From a bacterium (lineage in GTDB: Bacteria > Patescibacteriota > Patescibacteriia > JACPHY01): a DNA stretch of 50,584 nucleotides. A model generated the notes under the pieces. That model did not search any database. It saw only the letters and a list, made by a program, of their open reading frames with translations, and was not told the origin of the DNA. Positions 47,391 to 50,584 of the stretch are shown here, in pieces (position 1 is the first letter of the stretch; each line of letters starts with the position of its first letter). Position numbers and translations under genes: made by a program. The stretch is from the NCBI GenBank assembly GCA_030647005.1, contig JAUSKG010000033.1, forward strand, positions 1-50,584, in the 5' to 3' direction.

Positions 47391-48095
47391 ATGCAGCGAC
47401 GCTTGTTGGGGCTCGAAGGACTTGTACTCGCCATCATCGGAACCGGCTGCGGCGCGACGATGTCGCAAAGCATTCCGCGTGCAAGCCATGACTACGCGCT
47501 CCAGGAGCGCGTCGCACAAGTAGGTGCACGGCTCCTCGCCGCGGCCGGACATGCGGACTCCGCGACGTGGCACTTCTCCGTCTACGATGACCCTCAGCTC
47601 GGCGCGGTCGTCTCGGAGTCCGGCTCCATCGCCGTGGAGGCGGGCCTCGCACGACGGTTGTTCAACGACGAGCTCGCGGCGGTCATCGCGCACGAGGCCT
47701 CGCATGTACTCCTCGCGCATGCGAATCGTCGGTTCATGGCGTGGTTCTTGACCCAGCTCGCAGTGAGCGGGACAACGGTCGGCCTGAGTGTTGCCACGGA
47801 TATGCCAGTGTGGGCTGGCATCCTCACCTTCTTCGGCCTCGAAATCGCCTCGATCTACCCGAACGCCGGATACGCGCGGTCGCTCGAGAGCGACGCGGAC
47901 GAGTACGGCCTCCGACTCCTCTGCGGCGCAGGGTTCCCGAGCGATGCGATGACACGAATGCTCGAGAAAGTACAGGCCTACTTCGCCGACGTGCCCGGCA
48001 TGGGCGAAGGGACGAGCGCGCTCGCGTCGCATCCGGAAACCGCGCTCCGCATCGCGCGCATCCAATCACTCGCACCGCAGTACTGCACGCGGTGA
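47391..48095 (+). CDS. M48 family metalloprotease, putative lipoprotein
   Basis: A 234-residue Zn protease. HEASH (101-105) is the H-E-x2-H zinc site, and ESDADEYG (E166) supplies the third ligand. The N-terminus is a signal-like segment with a Cys at position 20 (LAIIGTGC), a weak match to a lipobox, so it may be a lipoprotein. The size and the short domain without extra spans resemble Oma1/BepA-type quality-control proteases, which degrade or fold envelope proteins. AAGGAGA before the ATG decides the start at 47391 over one at 47346, which lies inside the promoter region. It is a single-gene transcript with a good terminator. Confidence 0.85.
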   Translation: MQRRLLGLEGLVLAIIGTGCGATMSQSIPRASHDYALQERVAQVGARLLAAAGHADSATWHFSVYDDPQLGAVVSESGSIAVEAGLARRLFNDELAAVIAHEASHVLLAHANRRFMAWFLTQLAVSGTTVGLSVATDMPVWAGILTFFGLEIASIYPNAGYARSLESDADEYGLRLLCGAGFPSDAMTRMLEKVQAYFADVPGMGEGTSALASHPETALRIARIQSLAPQYCTR

Positions 48096-48102
48096 CAAGA
48101 AA

Positions 48103-48131
48103 AGGCCCCCTCCAGATGATGGAGGGGGCCT
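48103..48131. terminator. Bidirectional terminator
   Basis: AGGCCCCCTCC and GGAGGGGGCCT form a perfect 11-bp stem around a 7-nt loop between two convergent genes. Confidence 0.85.
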
Positions 48132-48150
48132 CGTACTGCTTGCGGGCGGC

Positions 48151-50584
48151 CTACGGCACGACGAAGGTCGTGAATCCGTTGCCGCCTTGGTTGCTGTTCG
48201 GGACGAGCGTGTAGCCCACTCCCGAACCGTCGAAGGTCACCAACGACGGTGCTGCCTCGTCGAGCGCGCCATTCCCATCACGAATGATGAGGTAGGTCGC
48301 GATCGTCGGTGTTGCGCAGTCCGTGAGGCACACGTTGAACACGTGGTACCCCGTCACTGCGGTGCCGCTCGCGGTGAGCGTCACGCCGTCCGCTTCGAGC
48401 GTGAGCGGGTAGTCGCCGCACGAGTAGGACAGATCGTCCCACGTCGCGCAGAGCTCCGCAGACGCATCCACGAGCGATGCCGACGGCAGTGTCACACGGA
48501 ACGTGAACGCAGCCGTTGCCGGCGGAGGCGGTGCGCAGGTGGGATCCTCATCCACCATGCCATCGCAATCGTTGTCAATGCCATCGCAGTTCTCCGTTCC
48601 ACCGACCGTGACGAAGCAGCCGTACTCGCACCCGGTCTCCGCATCGCCGTCAATGTCACGGTAGCCCAGGTAGCAGAACATGTTCGTGAACGCACCATCC
48701 ACGCATTCCGCTCCCGTGACGTGCAACAGGTTCCAGAACCCGTGGTAGCAGGCACCACAGTGGAACTCGCTCGTGAGGAAGTCGAAATCCTCGTCCGTCT
48801 CACCGTCGCAGTCGTTGTCGATCGCGTCGCAGTTCTCCGGCTTCGGTGCTTGTGCACCGATGCAGTCGCCCCACGTCCCATCCGGCTGACACGACGCGTA
48901 CCCAACGCGACAGGGGCCAATGAGGTGGAGTGCGGGGTCAACGCCGCACGCGATCGGCGCATCCGTTGCGGGATCGCACGCGGTGTTGTTCTCGTCCACG
49001 AGGCCGTCGCAGTCGTCGTCTACGAGATTGTACGCCTCTTCGACGGTGCTACCGTCCGAGGAGGCACCGGGATTCGTCGAGCAGGTGAAGGCGAGGTCGC
49101 CATCACACTCGTAGAACCCCCACCCGCACCCGCCGAGACCGTCGCATGGAACGCCGATGAAGAAGTCCTCATCTGCCGTCCCATCACAGTCGTCGTCGAA
49201 CCCATTGCAGAGCTCGCCGGCACCCGGAAAGACGAAGGAATCGCTGTCGTCGCAGTCGCCTGCACAGACGCGATAGCCATCGCCATCGCTGTCGGCTTCG
49301 TCCGCAGGGACATCGCCGTCGCACATATCGTCGAGGCCATTGCACGCCTCGTCGGCGAGCGGACCCACGGCACCTTCGCAGCTCGCCCACGCTCCGGCAT
49401 CGCACCGCTGGATTCCGGCGATGCACCTGCCGACGCGGTGGAGCGCGGGATCAATGCCACAGGGCTGCCGCGCGCCGTCCACGCAGTCACACCCTTCGTT
49501 CCGCATCCCGTTGCAGTCCTCATCCACGAACGCTGCGTCGCAGACCTCTGTCGCCGTCGGCCACACCTCACACGAGAGGCAGAAGCCGTCAACGAGTTGA
49601 TACCCCGCGTCGCAGCTCTCGATGCGGCAGAATCCGTCCACGCACGCTATCGAGGCGTTGAGTGTCTCTATGGCGCAGTTGTTCCCGCACACCCCGCAAT
49701 TCGTGGCATCCGACGCCACGAGCGCAGGGACGACGTTATCAACCGTGCCATCGCAATTGTCATCCACGTCGTTGCAGGTCTCGACGTTCGATGCGTCATC
49801 ACTGCCGCCGGAGTCCGTCGAGCACTGCGCACCATCCGGACCGGCGCACTCGATGAACCCGGGACCGCACGCGCCGATGCCCATGCACGGCACACCGACG
49901 AAGAACTCCGCGTCCGTCGTGCCGTCACAGTCGTTATCGGTGCCATCGCACGTCTCGAGCGCATTCGGAGAGATGTCCGGATCGCTGTCGTCGCAGTCGC
50001 CGTCGCATCCGAGCACTCCGTCTCCGTCGCTGTCGCGCTCGGCATTCGGGATGCCGCCGGAGCAGTCGTCGTCGAGACCATTGCAGGACTCGGACGAATC
50101 GGGGAACTGCGCACCGTTGCACGCACCCCACACTCCGTTGACGCAACGCTGCACGCCGAATGCACACTCGCCACGGCATACGCCGCTGTTGAGATTGCAC
50201 ACGGGTGCTTCGGGTCCGCACGTTCGGTACGCCCCATCCGCGCACGCGCACCCCGCATCCACCGTACCGTCGCAATCGTTGTCCACGCCGTCGCACTGGA
50301 CGGTGGGGCCATCGGTCGGGTCAGCGGTCGAGGTACAGGGATACTCACACCCAGTGAGCTCGTCGCCATCCGCGTCTGCGAACCCCGCGTCGCACGCAGC
50401 GATGGTGCACGCACCATCTACGCACACCGAGGTTGCATTCGCGATGTCGCAGTCGTTCCCGCATGCCCCGCAGTTCGCCGTATCCGATGCCACGAGTGCC
50501 ACGGGGACGTTGTCCACCAGGCCATCGCAGTTGTCGTCCACGGTGTTGCAGGTCTCTGCGGTTCCGACGTATGCCATTCCACCG
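48151..50584 (-). CDS. Partial MopE-type Cys/Asp-rich repeat protein
   Basis: At least 810 residues; the 5' end lies beyond the window, as no stop or plausible start precedes the internal Met at 50577. About ten repeats of the type CDGVDNDCDGTVDAGC and CNGFDDDCDGTADEDF, the putative metal-binding motif of MopE-like proteins (PF11617), make up the main part. They are linked by segments such as DSDGDGVLGCDGDCDDSDPD, which resemble Ca-binding loops. The last 120 residues form a different, beta-rich domain (AAFTFRVTLPSASLVDASAE). Proteins with this repeat are typically secreted or on the surface and bind calcium or copper. It faces the M48 protease across a terminator. Confidence 0.85.
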   Translation of the reverse strand, partial: GGMAYVGTAETCNTVDDNCDGLVDNVPVALVASDTANCGACGNDCDIANATSVCVDGACTIAACDAGFADADGDELTGCEYPCTSTADPTDGPTVQCDGVDNDCDGTVDAGCACADGAYRTCGPEAPVCNLNSGVCRGECAFGVQRCVNGVWGACNGAQFPDSSESCNGLDDDCSGGIPNAERDSDGDGVLGCDGDCDDSDPDISPNALETCDGTDNDCDGTTDAEFFVGVPCMGIGACGPGFIECAGPDGAQCSTDSGGSDDASNVETCNDVDDNCDGTVDNVVPALVASDATNCGVCGNNCAIETLNASIACVDGFCRIESCDAGYQLVDGFCLSCEVWPTATEVCDAAFVDEDCNGMRNEGCDCVDGARQPCGIDPALHRVGRCIAGIQRCDAGAWASCEGAVGPLADEACNGLDDMCDGDVPADEADSDGDGYRVCAGDCDDSDSFVFPGAGELCNGFDDDCDGTADEDFFIGVPCDGLGGCGWGFYECDGDLAFTCSTNPGASSDGSTVEEAYNLVDDDCDGLVDENNTACDPATDAPIACGVDPALHLIGPCRVGYASCQPDGTWGDCIGAQAPKPENCDAIDNDCDGETDEDFDFLTSEFHCGACYHGFWNLLHVTGAECVDGAFTNMFCYLGYRDIDGDAETGCEYGCFVTVGGTENCDGIDNDCDGMVDEDPTCAPPPPATAAFTFRVTLPSASLVDASAELCATWDDLSYSCGDYPLTLEADGVTLTASGTAVTGYHVFNVCLTDCATPTIATYLIIRDGNGALDEAAPSLVTFDGSGVGYTLVPNSNQGGNGFTTFVVP

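Noticed and set aside
47283-48065. A minus-strand open frame of 260 codons
   Set aside because: Antisense to the M48 protease, whose HEASH site, ribosome site, promoter and terminator are all on the plus strand.

Overview
The window reads as a G+C-rich bacterial chromosome segment devoted to making and decorating the cell surface. It has no rRNA, tRNA, CRISPR array or phage genes that I can see. TGA, TAA and TAG all end genes normally. My best guess for the source is a Patescibacteria/CPR-type (Parcubacteria-like) bacterium. The grounds are the very large signal-peptide surface proteins that share a repeat domain I recall from such genomes, a DUF2304-GT2 pair, a GHL15-like surface hydrolase, and many short dispersed inverted repeats. 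No phylogenetic marker gene is present, so this is inference.

Layout. Positions 1-5,232 (minus strand): dTDP-glucose synthesis (rmlA- and rmlB-like genes) around three GT2 rhamnosyltransferase-like genes, interrupted by a small repeat-bounded GxxExxY element. Positions 5,271-8,541 (minus): small membrane proteins, a GT-C-like polytopic protein and a CDP-alcohol phosphatidyltransferase. Positions 8,748-10,742 (plus): another GT-C-like polytopic protein. Positions 10,792-19,827: an unknown protein, a methyltransferase, GT4 and GT2 enzymes, a secreted unknown, a DUF2304/GT2 pair and a UDP-glucuronate-decarboxylase-like enzyme. Positions 20,064-23,750 (minus): an exported module of a subtilase, a TPR protein and an Ig-like protein. 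Positions 24,329-36,807: a 1,235-residue S-layer-like protein and an ECF sigma factor with a membrane partner, divergent from a 2,130-residue adhesin-like protein that is followed by a small HTH protein. Positions 37,122-47,272 (minus): GT4 enzymes, a membrane-anchored Ig-like protein, a GHL15/FG-GAP surface hydrolase, an O-antigen-ligase-like protein and a radical SAM enzyme. Positions 47,391-50,584: an M48 metalloprotease and a partial MopE-type repeat protein.

How it fits together. Nucleotide-sugar enzymes supply about ten glycosyltransferases. Polytopic GT-C and ligase-like proteins would move or join glycans outside the membrane. The exported proteins (two giants, subtilase, hydrolase, MopE-type protein) are probable occupants or processors of the envelope. 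The subtilase and both giants share a 55-60-residue repeat module (two or three units), the best candidate here for an undescribed surface-attachment domain. The sigma/partner pair divergent from the adhesin is a plausible control switch.

Two non-coding patterns run through the window. Six intergenic sites share the exact architecture TTGAYM-N14-TGC-nAnnnT (TTGACA in four), giving an internally derived promoter consensus. Several families of short inverted repeats sit at gene ends, and four copies lie in frame inside two membrane-protein genes.
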